Positions 23,964 to 35,820 of a DNA stretch of 64,000 nucleotides are shown one piece after another. The stretch covers positions 30,873,751-30,937,750 of the forward strand of contig NC_061867.1 of assembly GCF_907164915.1 (NCBI RefSeq). The letters run 5' to 3'. The translations under genes and the position numbers were made by a program. The number at the start of each line of letters is the position of its first letter. Within the stretch, counting starts at the first letter, position 1. Under the pieces are notes generated by a model. The model was not told the DNA's origin, made no database searches, and was given only the letters and a program-made list of their open reading frames with translations. Source of the DNA: Impatiens glandulifera. Lineage: Eukaryota > Streptophyta > Magnoliopsida > Ericales > Balsaminaceae.

Positions 23964-25807
23964 TGTTGGGTCAAATTATTTTGACTAAGTGTTAAAATAG
24001 TTTGATTATTGGGATTTTGATGATGAAATGATTTATGCGCTTTGATGCAAGTGTATTGAAATCATATTTCATGAGATTTGGCTCTAATGAGGATCATTAG
24101 ACCGATTTGGCATTAGATGCACAGAATTAGACGTGCAGTCTAACTCGTGGAGTTAGATGTGTAGTCTAATAAATCTCGGAATTAGACGTGCAGTCTAACT
24201 CGTGGAGTTAGACGTGCAGTCTAACTCAGTGGAGTTAGACATGCAATCTAATGTATACGGAATTAGACGTGCAGTCTAACTCAGTGGAGTTAGACATGCA
24301 GTCTAATATATACGGAATTAGACGTGCAATCTAACTTAGTGGAGTTAGACGTGCAATTTAATGTATATGGAATTAGACGTGCAGTCTAACTCAGTGGAGT
24401 TAGATGTGCAGTCTAATATATACCGAATTAGACGTGCAGTCTAACTCAGCGGAGTTAGACGTGCAGTCTAATATATTTGGAATTTGACGTGCAGTCTAAC
24501 TCAACACAGTTAGACATGCAGTCTATTGGATTGTGAAAGTTAGACATAAGTCTAACTCCTTCAGACAAGTCTGAAGTAGAATCGGAATTAGACGTGCAGT
24601 CTAACTCAGTGGAGTTAGACGTGCAGTCTAATGGTTTGTGAATGATTATACGTAAAGTCTAACTAGTGAAAGTTAGACGTAAGTCTAACTCTTTCAGACA
24701 TGTCCGAAGTAGAACCGGAATTAGACGTGCAGTCTAACTCAGTGGAGTTAGACGTGCAGTCTAATGGTTCGTGAAAGTTAGACGTAAGTCTAACTCCTTC
24801 AGATTAGTCTGAAGTGATTGTAATTAGACGTAAGTCTAATCCCATTAGACCAGGCGGTCTAATGGATTCTGTTCTTAGACGGGGATGTTTGATTTCATTA
24901 GACGAGTTCGTCTAATTGAAATACGTCTAATGCTAAGCTTAAGTAGTATTCTTAAATCTAACACCCCTCTACCCACGTGCTATAGCTGTACTCTACTCCT
25001 GCTCCACTTTCTAGTGAAGATTAGTACGACAACTATATGTATCCAACTAACGAATGCCACGTAAGAGAATTTCCCTCATATTACTTGTTTTGCAGGTACA
25101 TCCCTGATGGAATATTCAGTGCACTACCAATTGTTGTACGACCACGATCCTTGTGCTCAGAACCTGCTATGTACTATGGAGACTTTCCAATGGAAGAGTG
25201 CCACGTATCATTCTAAAGATTCGACCGTTAGTCTCTGCCCAGTATTTATCAAATCTCAAGGACAACGGACAAACTACTGAATTGCCAATCTACAATCTTT
25301 CGATCATCTTGCATGCTGAATTATAGAGAGAGAAATCAAGCCTTTGAATACTAATACTGTGAAGCTGCTTTCCTTATTGTACTGTGTGTGAATCAAGAGA
25401 GAGCTAGAATAAAAAACACCATTAGCTGAGTGATATTCTTCATCTTATAAATTGAACAGAGTGTGTTCTGTTCAATAGTGAGCTAAGTGTGTGCAAACTG
25501 TATTTGATTCTTATCATATTATAGTGAATCCTTCCAGTGGTTGGAAGAAGGGGTGACGTAGGAGAGTTTCTCTAAACATCCATAAACAAACTGTTGTGTT
25601 CTTTCATTTCTGTCATCTTTTCATTCTTCATCTTGAGCTTCAAACCCAAGTAAACAATTCCGCCTTGAATTTGTTTTAAGTGTTTATAAAGTTTTGCGTA
25701 GAATAGAAAGCGAATTAAATCCTTAACAAGATTTCTTTCAAACCGTTTTTCATAAGCCTTTATCAATAGTCAGACCCCCGTCTCTATCAATAAAACTAAT
25801 CCTATCA
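23964..25807 (+). mobile_element. Solo LTR of a copia element, 1,844 bp
   Basis: Begins TGTTGGGTC and ends CCTATCA, flanked on both sides by TATTC (23959-23963 and 25808-25812), the 5-base duplication of LTR elements. Near its end, GGGGTGACGTAGGAG (25551-25565) and AACATCCATAAA match the SIRE-like LTR at 60268-60308, which sets the orientation and family. There is no internal region, so the element was probably reduced by LTR-LTR recombination. The unbroken site is in LBD copy 7 near 52495. Confidence 0.88.
24120..24900 (+). repeat. GTTAGACGTGCAGTCTAA minisatellite in the solo LTR
   Basis: About 25 units of 21-25 bases with core TTAGACGTGCAGTCTAA, which is itself an imperfect palindrome (TTAGAC..GTCTAA). 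A higher-order pattern of CAGTGGAG and TATACGG linkers alternates through the first half. Confidence 0.9.
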
Positions 25808-25921
25808 TATTCACACCTTACTTCGATTCCGATCAAGTAATAGTCAATTTTGCGTCCGTTCATAAGATTTTCGAAACGAACACTATTTATGAGCTCCTAT
25901 ATATGCTTGCACTCCAAAATG

Positions 25922-26950
25922 GTATGTATATAATTTATCATAAATTAATTAATCCCTAAAATTAGAAACAAATCAAAACCATAAATATGTGAAATCTTCT
26001 ATAAATATATTTTGGTGTAATTACATTGGGTGTCCCAAGTATTTGAGGAACTATTCAAACAAAGAATTTGTGGTCACAAAATTAAAATATATTAATACTA
26101 ATCATAACTTTAACAAAATGTAAAATAAATATATAACTAAGATATCTACTTATAAAAAATTCATAATATATATAAAAATATTAATATAATTTTGATAAAA
26201 ATATATTAATTGATTTATAATATATATTTATAAATTAAATGTTTTTGATAAATTTGAAAAATTTAGAGTCTTTATAAGTGGGGCTATGCAATGCCTTACC
26301 CTTTGTACTGCCTGATTACATCGTGATATTATTTATATGTATGTTTATATGTATGTTTGGTGCAGGAAAAAATTGGTTTTGAAATTTGTATGAAGTTGTG
26401 TTAATTTGATTTATTTTTGTGAAATAGTTGTTTTGTTTGTTTAAATTATTAGTTATCTTCATTTCTTGATAATAATGTATCATACAAATGTCTATATAAA
26501 TGTCTCTATTATCTTTAACATAGTATGTTTCTTTGACTTTAATTTTAGTTAATATAATAATATTTTGATTTTATTAATTCTTTTATCTACGATGAGATAA
26601 TCATATTATTAATTAAAGGTTTTTTTTTTTAAATAGTTTTAAAAACATCACATTAAGACAAAATAAAAAATATTATATTAGATTATGGTAATATTCGAAT
26701 ACAAAAAGTAAAGTCATCTAACTTTAAGATAGCTTCTCTCTCATATATTTTATTTTTTATTTTAAAATTATAATTAATTTTTTAAATAAACTAACACAAT
26801 ATTGATATTATTCAACATTAATAAACCCCTTTTTACCATTCATATATTTATACTATTATATATAAACAAGAAACTATATTAGTAGAAATTCTTGTAAAAT
26901 AGTATGGTTTTGATTTGATTTAAACTTTTAATACATTTTTGTGGACATAA
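25922..26950. other. Decayed intron of LBD copy 3
   Basis: Collinear with 52689-53700 in copy 7. No coding sequence seen. Confidence 0.55.
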
Positions 26951-27010
26951 TTTTTTTGGCGCGGTCACCCATGACAGGTCGCTTCTTGGAGTTTGATTAT
27001 CATATGTGGT

Positions 27011-27847
27011 ATTTATCCGAAAAATTATTACCAAGATCATGACTATGCTAATTTGTTTTTTCCTATTTTGTTTATTGAATAAAGTTGTTAAGAAAATTCA
27101 ATACTTATATGAAAACACATTTGAATAAAGTTGTTTATCTATCTTTGAAATTTTCATTTATTTTGTATGCATTGTGCCATTGTACCTATAGTGTGTCACT
27201 CCAATAAAATTAATACTATAATTGAATTATTGGTAACATAATTAGAAAAAAATTAAAAAAAATAGTTAGGATTTTGAAAAGTAATATCGACATGTTAAGA
27301 AATTTTGTGTCTTCTTCTTGCAATGGTAGCTAGTTCTGATAATTTCCTTTAAATTATAATTTATTGGTAATATAAGCCCACTTTTGAATGATCGGGTGCT
27401 TTTTCTGAATTATGTCTTTAGTACACAATGAGTTTAGAGGTGAACTTTTGAATTAATTTGAACAATAAAACATTTATATAGACCATTATAAATTAAAAAA
27501 ACATTTAATCTATGTTAGAAGTATGATATAAGATATATATTCAAATAATTAAATAAATATAATTTATATTCGAAATATATTAATTAATCTTATGATTAAT
27601 ATATGTTTTTACAAATTTATCGACTTAATTCTTACGTTTATTATTTAATAAAAATATTAGTTTGAAATTGGTATTGTATTTGTGCTATTTGATTTGATTT
27701 TGTTTAATTAATTTTTGTAAAATTAGTTTAAAAAATATTAGAATATGAATTATTAGATATATGGAATTATGGGTCAATCTATTTAGGTTTAAAATAGGAT
27801 AAATTCTCAACTGAATTCTTTCTTTTTTTCCTTAGGGGGTATGCACC
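27011..27847. other. 3' spacer of LBD copy 3, no gene
   Basis: Collinear with 53771-54565 until CCTATGCACC-type sequence at 27840-27847, where the LINE fragment begins. Confidence 0.55.
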
Positions 27848-28430
27848 CAAACGGTTATTGCACCATGTGTACATGCACCTACTGGAGCCAATATCTAGAA
27901 AATGATAATGATTAATAATTTGAAAAGCAGATCTCCCAAATTTATTACTCTCAGTTCTACTATCTTTCTCCAAGTTATATAGATGGTCATTAAAATTTTA
28001 CACATATAGCCAGAGTGAATAGTATTTGGTGGAAGTTTTTGAAATTATTTCTCAAAGAACGTCTCTATCAAGTGCATCCATATACAAAAGAGAGTCTCCA
28101 TAGATAAGGGATATAATTAAAAGACACATATGTGTTTATCCAGTATTGTGTAGTTAAATAGAAATATATATTGACATATCATTCCAAAATCATGCAATAC
28201 CTCTATATTGGTCAATAGAGATCGATGTGACAGTGATGTGTAAATCCTAAGTTATGACTCAAAAATTTGAAAATAATGACAAATGTACGAATTTCTAGAA
28301 TACTATTTGATCTGGTTTATTTACTCAAACAAGACGTTTTAACAAATAGATTGTTAAAAAAGTCCTCAAACTATGATAGTTTCTTAACAAGATACTCAAT
28401 GAGGAACTTGTGGCTAATTAGGATCAACCA
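27848..28430 (-). pseudogene. LINE ORF2 endonuclease remnant
   Basis: Reading the minus strand with at least one frameshift and stops: LIYGDSLLYMDALDRDVL, then a LWLYV..NFNDHL stretch, then KDSRTESNKFGRSAFQIINH and the DIGSSRCMYTWCNNR motif. This is the order of the endonuclease in plant L1-type LINEs, which nicks target DNA. The frame at 27779-27973 covers only the last part. Stop codons in the upstream portion make it inactive. Confidence 0.6.
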
Positions 28431-29253
28431 TCAGAACCCTTTGTGAAGAGTTAGAATTTTGTGAGGAAGTAGTAGACATAAGATGAGAGTTTGAAAAGAA
28501 AGAAATTGTGGATGAGATTAAAAGTAAGTCATGTCTTAAGATAGGAATATCCACCATACTTGAATCACATTATAGTCGATTTTCTCAACTCAGATGATGT
28601 TGACGTTCGTTTGTTGCGGCTAATAAATCTCCTAGTTTTGTATCGACGAACCAACATCGATCTTAATTGTTTCTTCTACGAAGGCCTAATTTGATTTTTA
28701 AATTCTTTGAGTTTCTCTTTCTCTCTTAAAGCATTTGTCTAGGTAATTGTCTTTGTCATTCAATGCACGCTCTCTTGTCCATTTTAGAGATATATATTCA
28801 TCAAAATTAGAGATGAGTGATGATATAAGAATGATACCTCGTAATTGTGTTCCATGAGTATCCTCAATTGGACACTACAATGGTCTATATGTGAACCTCT
28901 TAGGTTCCTCCACAATTTAAGAGATGGTATTAAGTATGGGTTCAGGGTGAAGACAATTACAAGGTAAGTGGGCTATAGTTATTACCTCACTAGAGTAGCT
29001 AGTATTGTCGAAGTGGAGGGGATTATTTTGGGGGTCTTGACATATGAGTGTGGCATTTGATGTTAGTAGGGTTATGGAAGAGTTTGTGGTAAGTTGGGTT
29101 GGTGAAGGTAGTGGAATGAGAAAATGATCTAAGGTAAGCTGGGTTGGATTAGGTTGTGTAAATAGTGTATCGTGAGAGGTCTTAGAGGATGACAACAGAC
29201 TCATCGAGAGGAGATCCATTAGGAGGAAGTCCCAAGTTTAGGTGATCCCTTGT
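28431..29253 (-). pseudogene. LINE ORF1 tail and ORF1-ORF2 linker, decayed
   Basis: Follows, on the minus strand, the zinc-knuckle part at 34313-34660 once the copia element is removed. The longest open piece (28917-29219) starts MDLLSMSLLSSSKTSHD and is Ser/Thr/Pro-rich, as LINE ORF1 tails often are. No domain recognised. Confidence 0.4.
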
Positions 29254-29811
29254 TGTTGGAGAAATCGAATAATAAAACATGTTTAGCAATCCAGAAATAG
29301 ACAAGCTACAACAAAGGCCTAACAATTCTTTTTCCCCTTCTATATAATCAAATAGGCAGCCAATTCAATTGATCATCAAACAAATAAACAATCAAAGAAA
29401 CAGAGAGCAAGACACCAAGATTTTACGTAGAAAACCCAAATTAGGTAAAAACCACGGGACACTTCGGCCACTTAAATCATCCACTATATCAAATGGGTAT
29501 ACAATGTTGTTCAATACATGCTTAGAGGTAATCTAATAAAATTATCAATTAACCTCATCCTAACTTGTCATTCACATACATTATCATCATCACTAAAGAT
29601 GACTAATCAAATGGAGAAGAGATAAAAGAAATTAGAAGAAGAACCTGCTACTTCAATGGAGAAATTGATGTTTCAATGGAGGAAGAGTTGCTCAATGGAG
29701 GAAGAGGGAGAGAGAACCAATTTACTGCTGTGTTTTTTTTCTTTAATTAAATATGCCCTAATGTGCTTTATTAATTTGCCAGGCCCAACTGCCAAATAAG
29801 CTGACCCAATA
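29254..29811 (-). repeat. Copia 3' LTR
   Basis: 558 bases. On the minus strand it starts TATTGGGTC and ends CTCCAACA. It has a 10-base segment near 29793-29802 that the 5' LTR lacks. A purine-rich GACGGGGAAGATT (minus strand, 29812-29824) precedes it and is the likely polypurine tract. Confidence 0.92.
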
Positions 29812-29822
29812 AATCTTCCCCG

Positions 29823-32800
29823 TCAGCGCAACTTTGCGGGCTCCAATAAACCCGATCTCTCCCGACAATCTTTAAACTTGTCTGTAGGTAAGGATTTTAT
29901 AAACATATCGGCACCATTCTCACTTGTATGAATCTTCTCCAAGTTCAGCTCTTTTGCTTCAAGCACATCACGTATCCAATGATATCTCATGTCGATGTGT
30001 TTGGATCTCGAATGAAAAGCTGAATTCTTTGAGAGATGAATGACAATTTGACTATCGCAAAACAAAGTGAACTTCTCTTGCTTTTGATCCAACTCTTGTA
30101 GGAACTTCTTCATCCATAACACCTCTTTACATGCCTCAGTATCTGCAATATACTTAGCTTCTGTAGTAGAAAAAGCAACACACTTTTGTAACGTTGACTA
30201 CCACGAAAAAACACCGCCTGTAAAGGTAACCAAAAAACTTGATACAAATTTTATTGAATCAATATCACCCGCCATATCAGAATCTATAAAGCCTTCCAAA
30301 ATATGAGTATCACTTCTGAAGCATAAACGTGCTTTCGAAGAGCCTCGAAGATATCTGAGAATCCACTTAATAGCCAACCAACTTGACTACCAGTTGCGGA
30401 GTCATAATGTACATTCTTCATTTCATTTTCTCTTTTTCACTTGTAGGACATTGTTTAGAACTCAACTTGAAATGACCTACAAGTGGAACTGAAATCGGTT
30501 TTCAATTTTTCATTGCAGACCTCTCAAGTATCTTCTCAATGTACTTCTCCTGTGATAGCCAAAGTGTTCTGTTCTTTCTATCTTTTGTGATTTACATGCC
30601 TAGGATCTGCTTCATTGAACCCAAATCCTTCATCGCAAAAGACTTGTTTAAATCTCTTTTGAGCTTCTCAATTTTCGCAATATCTTTTCCAACAATGAGC
30701 ATATCATCAACATAGAGCACAAGAATAACATAATCATCAATACCGTATCTCTTGATGAAAACACAATGATCAGAAGTAGTCTTACTATACCCATTTGCTT
30801 CCATGAATGAGTAAAATTTTCTGTACCATTGGCTAGGCGCTTGCTTGAGCCCATACAAGTTTTTCCTCAACCTACAGACACGATCTTCTTTACCTTTAAC
30901 TTTGAAACCCACGGGTTGTTCCATATAAATCTCTTCCTTCAAGTTACCATGGAGAAATGCAGTCTTCACATCTAGTTGTTCAATTTCCAAATCTTGACTA
31001 GCAGCCAATGCTAACACAACTCTGATGGATGACCTCTTCACAACCGGTGAGAAGATCTCTTCAAAATCAATCCATTTTTTCTATCCAAAGCCCTTCACAA
31101 CTAGTCTTGCTTTGTATCGAGGTTGTCAGCTATTTTCTTGATGCTTCAACTTGAATATCCACTTGTTTTTCAAAGTCTTTTTTCCTTTCGAAAGTTTCAC
31201 CAAGTCATAAGTTTCGTTCTCTTCCAAGGAATGTATATTTTCTTACATTGCCACCGACCACTTGTTCTTGTTTAATGAGACAATATTTCTTGATAGGTTT
31301 ATGGTTCTCCCTCATCAGTCAACATCACATACTCATTGGGAGGATACCTACTAGAAGGTTGTCGCCACCTACTGGATCTTCTAATATGTTGATCATCGGA
31401 TGGCTCTAGAGAACTATCATCACCTTGTTCAGCTTCCTTTGTTGGCTCAACATCAACTAGAGGAGTCTCATCAACCTCAACTTGGACATTTTCCACATTA
31501 TTGGGCTGTGATTGTGGTGTACGAATCCTACCATTGTCGGGTAATTCTTTCTCCGTAGACTTCGAATTTTCTTTTTTCTGAAAGTCTTCAATGGTCTGAT
31601 CTTCAAAGATACCACATCTCTGCTTCTAATGAGTTTCTTGTTAACCGGATCCCAACATCGGTACCCAAATTCTCTGTGGCCATACCCAATAAATATACAT
31701 TGTCTCGTCTTGCTATCAAGCTTAGCTCTCTCATCTCGAGGAACATGAACAACAACTTTAGAACCAAAAACTCTCAAGTGATCATAAGAGACGTCTTTAC
31801 CTCTCCAAACTCTTTCTGGAACGTCGCTATCTAAAGGACTTGAGGGTGAAAGATTTATCAGATCAACCGATGTCTTCATTGCCTCTCTCTAAAAGGATTT
31901 TGGCAACTTAGCATGTGACAACATACACAAAATTCTCTCATTGATAGATCTGTTCATCCTTTCTACAACTCCATTCTGTTGAGGTGTTTTTGGCACAGTC
32001 TTCAAAATCTTGGTCCCATGACTTTTACAGTATTCCACAAATGGTCCTCTGTTTCGCCACGATTGTCCGAACGAACACATTTCAATTTCTTTCCAGTTTC
32101 TCTCTCCACTCCAGCTTGAAACAACTTGAAGTAATCTAATGATTGATCCTTAGTCTTCAAGCAATAAGTCCACACCTTCCTTGAGCAATCATCGATAAAA
32201 GTGATGTAATAATGAGAACCACTTAAAGTCAAAGAATTCATAGAACATATGTCTGTGTGAACCATATCTAGGATATTGAGCTTTCTAGATGGAGAGAAAC
32301 TTTTGAAGGAAACTCTATGTTACTTACCAACTAAGAAATTTGTGCATGTCTTCAAATCTGTGGACTTTAAGCCCTGAAGATCGATTGTCTTGGAGAGAAC
32401 TCACATGCCATTCTGACTTAAGTGACCAAGTCGCTTATGCCAAAGCTGTGATGAACAATCATTAATTGCATTTTCTTCTCCCCCGTAAGACTTAGTCTCT
32501 GTCACATAAAGAGAACCAACTTTCTTTCCTTTATCTATCACCAAAGACCCCTTAGTGAGTTTCTATTTTCGTTCACCAAAGTAACTATGATAGCCCTCAT
32601 CATCAAAAATACCAGTAGAGATCAAATTCATCCGAATATCGGGAACATGTCGAACATTCTTCAAAAGTAGTTTGCACGAAGTGTTAATATCCAAACAGAC
32701 ATCTCATTTTCTAATAATCTTACACATAACATGGTTTCCCAACGTCACTAAACCAAACTGTCCACTAGTGTAAGAAGCAAATATATCACAACGATTAGTG

Positions 32801-32870
32801 ACATGATAAGAAGCACCTGAGTCTACCACCCATTGTGTATCTTGAGAAACAAGGTTCATACTAGCATTGT
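29823..32870 (-). pseudogene. Copia pol remnant: protease, integrase, RT, RNase H
   Basis: Minus strand, high to low: protease with DSGA (32812-32823); a GAG-pre-integrase piece with LWHKRLGHLS (about 32430-32460); integrase core with FIDDCSRKVWTY and VRSDN (32265-32060), then after a frameshift TPQQNGVVERMN (31930-32000); integrase-C-like region to 31650; reverse transcriptase 30592-31041 with LDVKTAFLHG, YGLKQAPSQW and YVDDMLIVG; RNase H 29823-30122 with CDSQ and SKHIDMRYHWIRD. At least three frameshifts and several stops separate these pieces. Catalytic residues are still readable, but no full polyprotein can be made. Confidence 0.88.
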
Positions 32871-32929
32871 CTTAAACAATATCGATGTCGTTATCACCCA
32901 CATCTGCAACCTTACTACATCCATCTTCC

Positions 32930-33709
32930 TTATTCTCCTTTTGTTCCGTTTTAAAGATCTGCATTGATACTTCTTGTGTCCTTGTTATCCACAATGATAA
33001 CATGTAATCTCTTTTCTCGAGATGGATGTTCCCCGTGACATGTTTGAACTGCCACTGTGATTATTTGGAGTTTTACTTTTACTTCTACCCTTCTCTCGGC
33101 CACGAACACTTGAATTGGAGTCGAGAAGCCCTGTTCTTTTATTCTAGCATCTTCATTCAACACGCTCTCTTTCATCATTTTCAAAGTGAGCTTACCTTGT
33201 GGAATAAAATTGGTAATTGAAACCACAAGTGTCTCCTAACTATCAGGCAGAGAATTAATCAAACACATAGAATGAAGCTCATCATCAAATTTCATTCCTA
33301 TCGCAGCCAACTCATTTAGAATCCCCTGAAAAGCATTTAGATGCTCAGACATGGAAGACCCATCTTGATATTTCAATGAGCAAAGATTTTTAAATAGAAA
33401 TGCTTTGTTTTGAGTGTTGTTCTTCTCATACAGCTCACTCAAAATAGTCCACACTTTATGAGAATTAACCTCAGTAGCCACATGCTGATACACACTATTG
33501 TCAACTCATTGCCTAATTTTACCAACTGCCTTTCTGTTCAACTTCTTCCAATCTGTATCTGTCATAGCCTCTGGTTTGCCTTTATCACCCAAAATATTGT
33601 CTTCATAATCATAATTACACAATAAGTCCTTCATCAATGACTTCCAGATTGTGTAATTGGTAGCTGTGAGTTTAATCATCGTGCCATTACTACTCAACGA
33701 TTCTTCCAT
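32930..33709 (-). pseudogene. Copia gag remnant with stops at tryptophan codons
   Basis: From ATG 33709: a capsid-type region with NYTIWKSLMKDLL, a TGA at 33508-33506 following KIRQ, then HKVWTILSELYEKNN and LNELAAIGMKFDDEL, a TAG at 33238-33236 following LPDS. Both stops occupy positions where this gag family carries Trp (RQW and DSWETLVVS), so each is a single G-to-A change. After a frameshift, the zinc knuckle C-x2-C-x4-H-x4-C is readable but has TAA at 32987-32985 inside it. Confidence 0.8.
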
Positions 33710-33744
33710 TTGAATTATACAAGAATCACCACCAAACGAACTCA

Positions 33745-33756
33745 GCTCTGATACCA
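33745..33756 (-). other. Primer-binding site for initiator tRNA-Met
   Basis: TGGTATCAGAGC on the minus strand, two bases downstream of the 5' LTR. Confidence 0.9.
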
Positions 33757-33758
33757 CT

Positions 33759-34307
33759 CGTTGGAGAAATTGAATAATAACACCTGTTTAACAATCCAGA
33801 AATAGACAAACTACAACAAAGGCCTAACAATTCTTTTTCCCATTCTGTATAATCAAATAGGCAGCCAATTCAATTGAGCATCAAATAGTCAAACAATCAA
33901 AGAAATAGATAGCAAGACACCAAGATTTTACGTGGAAAACCTAAATCAGGTAAAAACCATGGGACACTTCGGCCACTTAAATCATCCACTATTTCAAATG
34001 GGTATACAATGTTGTTCAATACAAGCCTAGAGGTAATATAATAAAATTATCAATTAACCTCATCATAACTTGTCATTAACATACATTATCATTATCACTA
34101 AAGATGGCTAAACAAATGGAAAAGAGATAAAGGAAATTAAAAGAAGAACATGCTGCTTCAATGGAGAAATTACTGTTTCAATGGAGGAAGAGCTGCTTCA
34201 ATGGAGGAAGAGGGAGAGAGAACCAATTAACTGCTGTGTTTTTTTTCTTTAATTAAATATGCCCTAATGGGCTTTATTAATTTGTTAGGCCCAACTACCA
34301 CCCAACA
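33759..34307 (-). repeat. Copia 5' LTR
   Basis: 549 bases. Minus-strand start TGTTGGGTGG, end CTCCAACG; the last base differs from the expected A. The 3' LTR shows several base differences and one 10-base indel, so the insertion is not very recent. Confidence 0.92.
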
Positions 34308-34312
34308 CTTGT

Positions 34313-34660
34313 GTGATAATATTTGATATCCCATTAATTTGATTGTGTGTTTCATTTGATTGAGGCGTAATTATTGGGTATTTATTTCCCTCAAACAACC
34401 ATATCAGAAGTGTAGAGAATGAGTTCCTTGATACTTACATTTTCAAAAAGGATGACAATACGCTTATCGAGAGGCTCATCGAGATAGGTTGTCGAAAGAT
34501 TTCTAGACCACTGTGAACACATTCATGGACCATAACAATTATTTTTCATATCTTTTTTAAAACTTTTACAATTGATCACATCATGGTTTAAACATCCACA
34601 CGCAAAACAAGTCACCCAAATGCTCGTAGGAGAATTAAAACCAACTATTGGGAATGTTGT
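34313..34660 (-). pseudogene. LINE ORF1 zinc-knuckle fragment
   Basis: Minus strand: WVTCFACGCLNHDVINC, then KSFKKDMKNNCYGP and TGA at 34525-34523 in place of Trp, then SQWSRNLSTTYLDEPLDKR. Zinc knuckle plus YGPW is the usual ORF1 ending of plant LINEs (RNA-binding protein). Truncated at both sides, by the copia insertion and by an older break near 34660. Confidence 0.55.
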
Positions 34661-34679
34661 TTCATATTTTCCATATTTT

Positions 34680-35729
34680 TCTTATCATTTTTATTTTATT
34701 TTATTTTTGCTAAAATATTAGTATTGAAAATACTCTACAATAATTATTAAATTTTACATAAATAACTACTAGAGGATTTTTGAGCTAATTAATTGTATTT
34801 TTTATTTTTTTTACTTATTTATTTATTTTGAATAATGTTTAACGTTATGTTTTTGTCGTTAATTTTAAAATAATTTCGAGCCAATAATTTTATTTTATTT
34901 CTAAAACGATCATTACACGAGAATAAAATAAATAATTAGCTTAGGAATCGATTGAATTCAAAAATAATTAAAATCTAGGTTATATTCAAATAAAAGAAAA
35001 AAATCAATAATACATAAATAGGTTAAATGAAATAAATGTTTTTTAATTAATATAATTTATGTTTATTTTTCAGGTTGAAAAAAATTTTAAAAAAATATTG
35101 ATCGAAGTTGACCGGAGACGGCCGTGTACGGCCAACGGACCAACGTAGCTAGCGAACGACCGGACCCAGCCCAGATAGGGGAAATTCAAGGGTCCAACTC
35201 ACACACAGACAACCAAGCCATAAGCCAAAGCACGCAGAAACAATACCCAAGCACGTTGCATTGTGAGTGAGGACCAACGCGCATAGATGAGATCAAGCAT
35301 CACCTCTCACCCATCACCTCGCACGCTGTGTTTGGAGGAACTCCCAAGAATACAAAATAATGTCATTTAGCCCTGGATATTGCATGGGAACATTTGAAAA
35401 ATGGTTGAAATCATATATCCTTTCTACCCAATCATTTAATTTAGAGGAGAAATGACCCCATGACGCTCAGATCATTTTCTTATGCTCTCATAAATCTTAG
35501 TGGCAATGAATTGCGACGAAGAAGTGAAATATCATTAATGACTTTGGTCTACGCTTGGCCTCCCGAACCTTGGGCATTAACCTTCTGTCTAGGCTTCCGT
35601 TTGGCCTTCCTCGTTGCGCACCTTAGCTCCGTGTGGCCTAGTACCGATTTGATTTGAACCAAACGGTTTTCGTCCCATTTGACCATCTCCTCGTCATTAC
35701 TCTATATATATTTTTACCTATAAAATAAA
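34680..35729 (+). mobile_element. LTR-like repeat, copy D, split by the Mutator-like element
   Basis: Shares AATATTAGTATTGAAA (34719), CAAGCACGTTG (35248) and the GTCATTTAGCCCT block (35363) with 55540-56230. The right part probably resumes after the MULE at 40630. A TATA-like CTATATATATTTTTA at 35702-35716 lies just before the MULE. No coding region; gypsy-type LTR is an inference from the resemblance to copies A-C. Confidence 0.45.
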
Positions 35730-35820
35730 GAGGTATGATAAATCCAAAGAATGGTAAGCGAAAGCAAGGTCATGAATCCTACGTGGCCTTGCCAACTATG
35801 AGAGAGAAAAAATATATAAT
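35730..35820 (+). repeat. MULE left terminal inverted repeat
   Basis: About 90 bases ending at a GAGAGAGAAAAAA run; pairs with 40530-40620. Outer 20 bases match about 70 percent, inner 45 bases almost fully. Confidence 0.88.

Larger units (their letters stand above)
23851..27010 (+). pseudogene. LBD copy 3, pseudogene split by a solo LTR
   Basis: Starts ATGAGCATCAATGTC at 23851, like copy 7 at 52386. A small internal duplication (ATCATTAACGAGCATCAA, near 23905) and lost bases destroy the Cys block in both copies. The exon continues after the solo LTR at 25808 with ACACCTTACTTCGATTCC, keeps part of the GAS block, and ends at GGTATGT (25921). Only traces of exon 2 remain near 26950-27010 (GACAGGTCGCTTCTTGGAGTTTGAT region). 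The shared early damage means the copy was already dead when duplicated. Confidence 0.8.
29254..34307 (-). mobile_element. Ty1/copia retrotransposon, complete ends, decayed coding
   Basis: LTRs at 33759-34307 (5') and 29254-29811 (3') are close copies and are bounded by CTTGT at 29249-29253 and 34308-34312, an exact 5-base target duplication. The primer site TGGTATCAGAGC (33756-33745, minus strand), two bases inside the 5' LTR, is that of initiator tRNA-Met. Order of domains gag-protease-integrase-RT-RNase H is that of copia. Gag and pol are broken by several stops and frameshifts, so the element is dead. It lies inside a LINE fragment. Confidence 0.95.
27848..34660 (-). mobile_element. LINE (non-LTR) fragment, interrupted by a copia element
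   Basis: Two decayed parts on the minus strand around the copia insertion. At 34568-34609 is a zinc knuckle CFACGCLNHDVINC (C-x2-C-x4-H-x4-C) followed by YGP and a stop where plant LINE ORF1 proteins have YGPW. At 27848-28430 is an endonuclease-like region: IYGD, then NFNDHL, then DIGSSRCMYTWCNNR, which matches the order of the LINE ORF2 endonuclease. No reverse transcriptase follows; the copy ends at the endonuclease. Both edges therefore look like internal breakpoints, which is unusual because LINEs are normally only 5'-truncated. Confidence 0.6.

Noticed and set aside
25572..25766. 64-codon minus-strand frame
   Set aside because: Lies wholly inside the solo LTR, opposite its direction; no similarity to known proteins seen.
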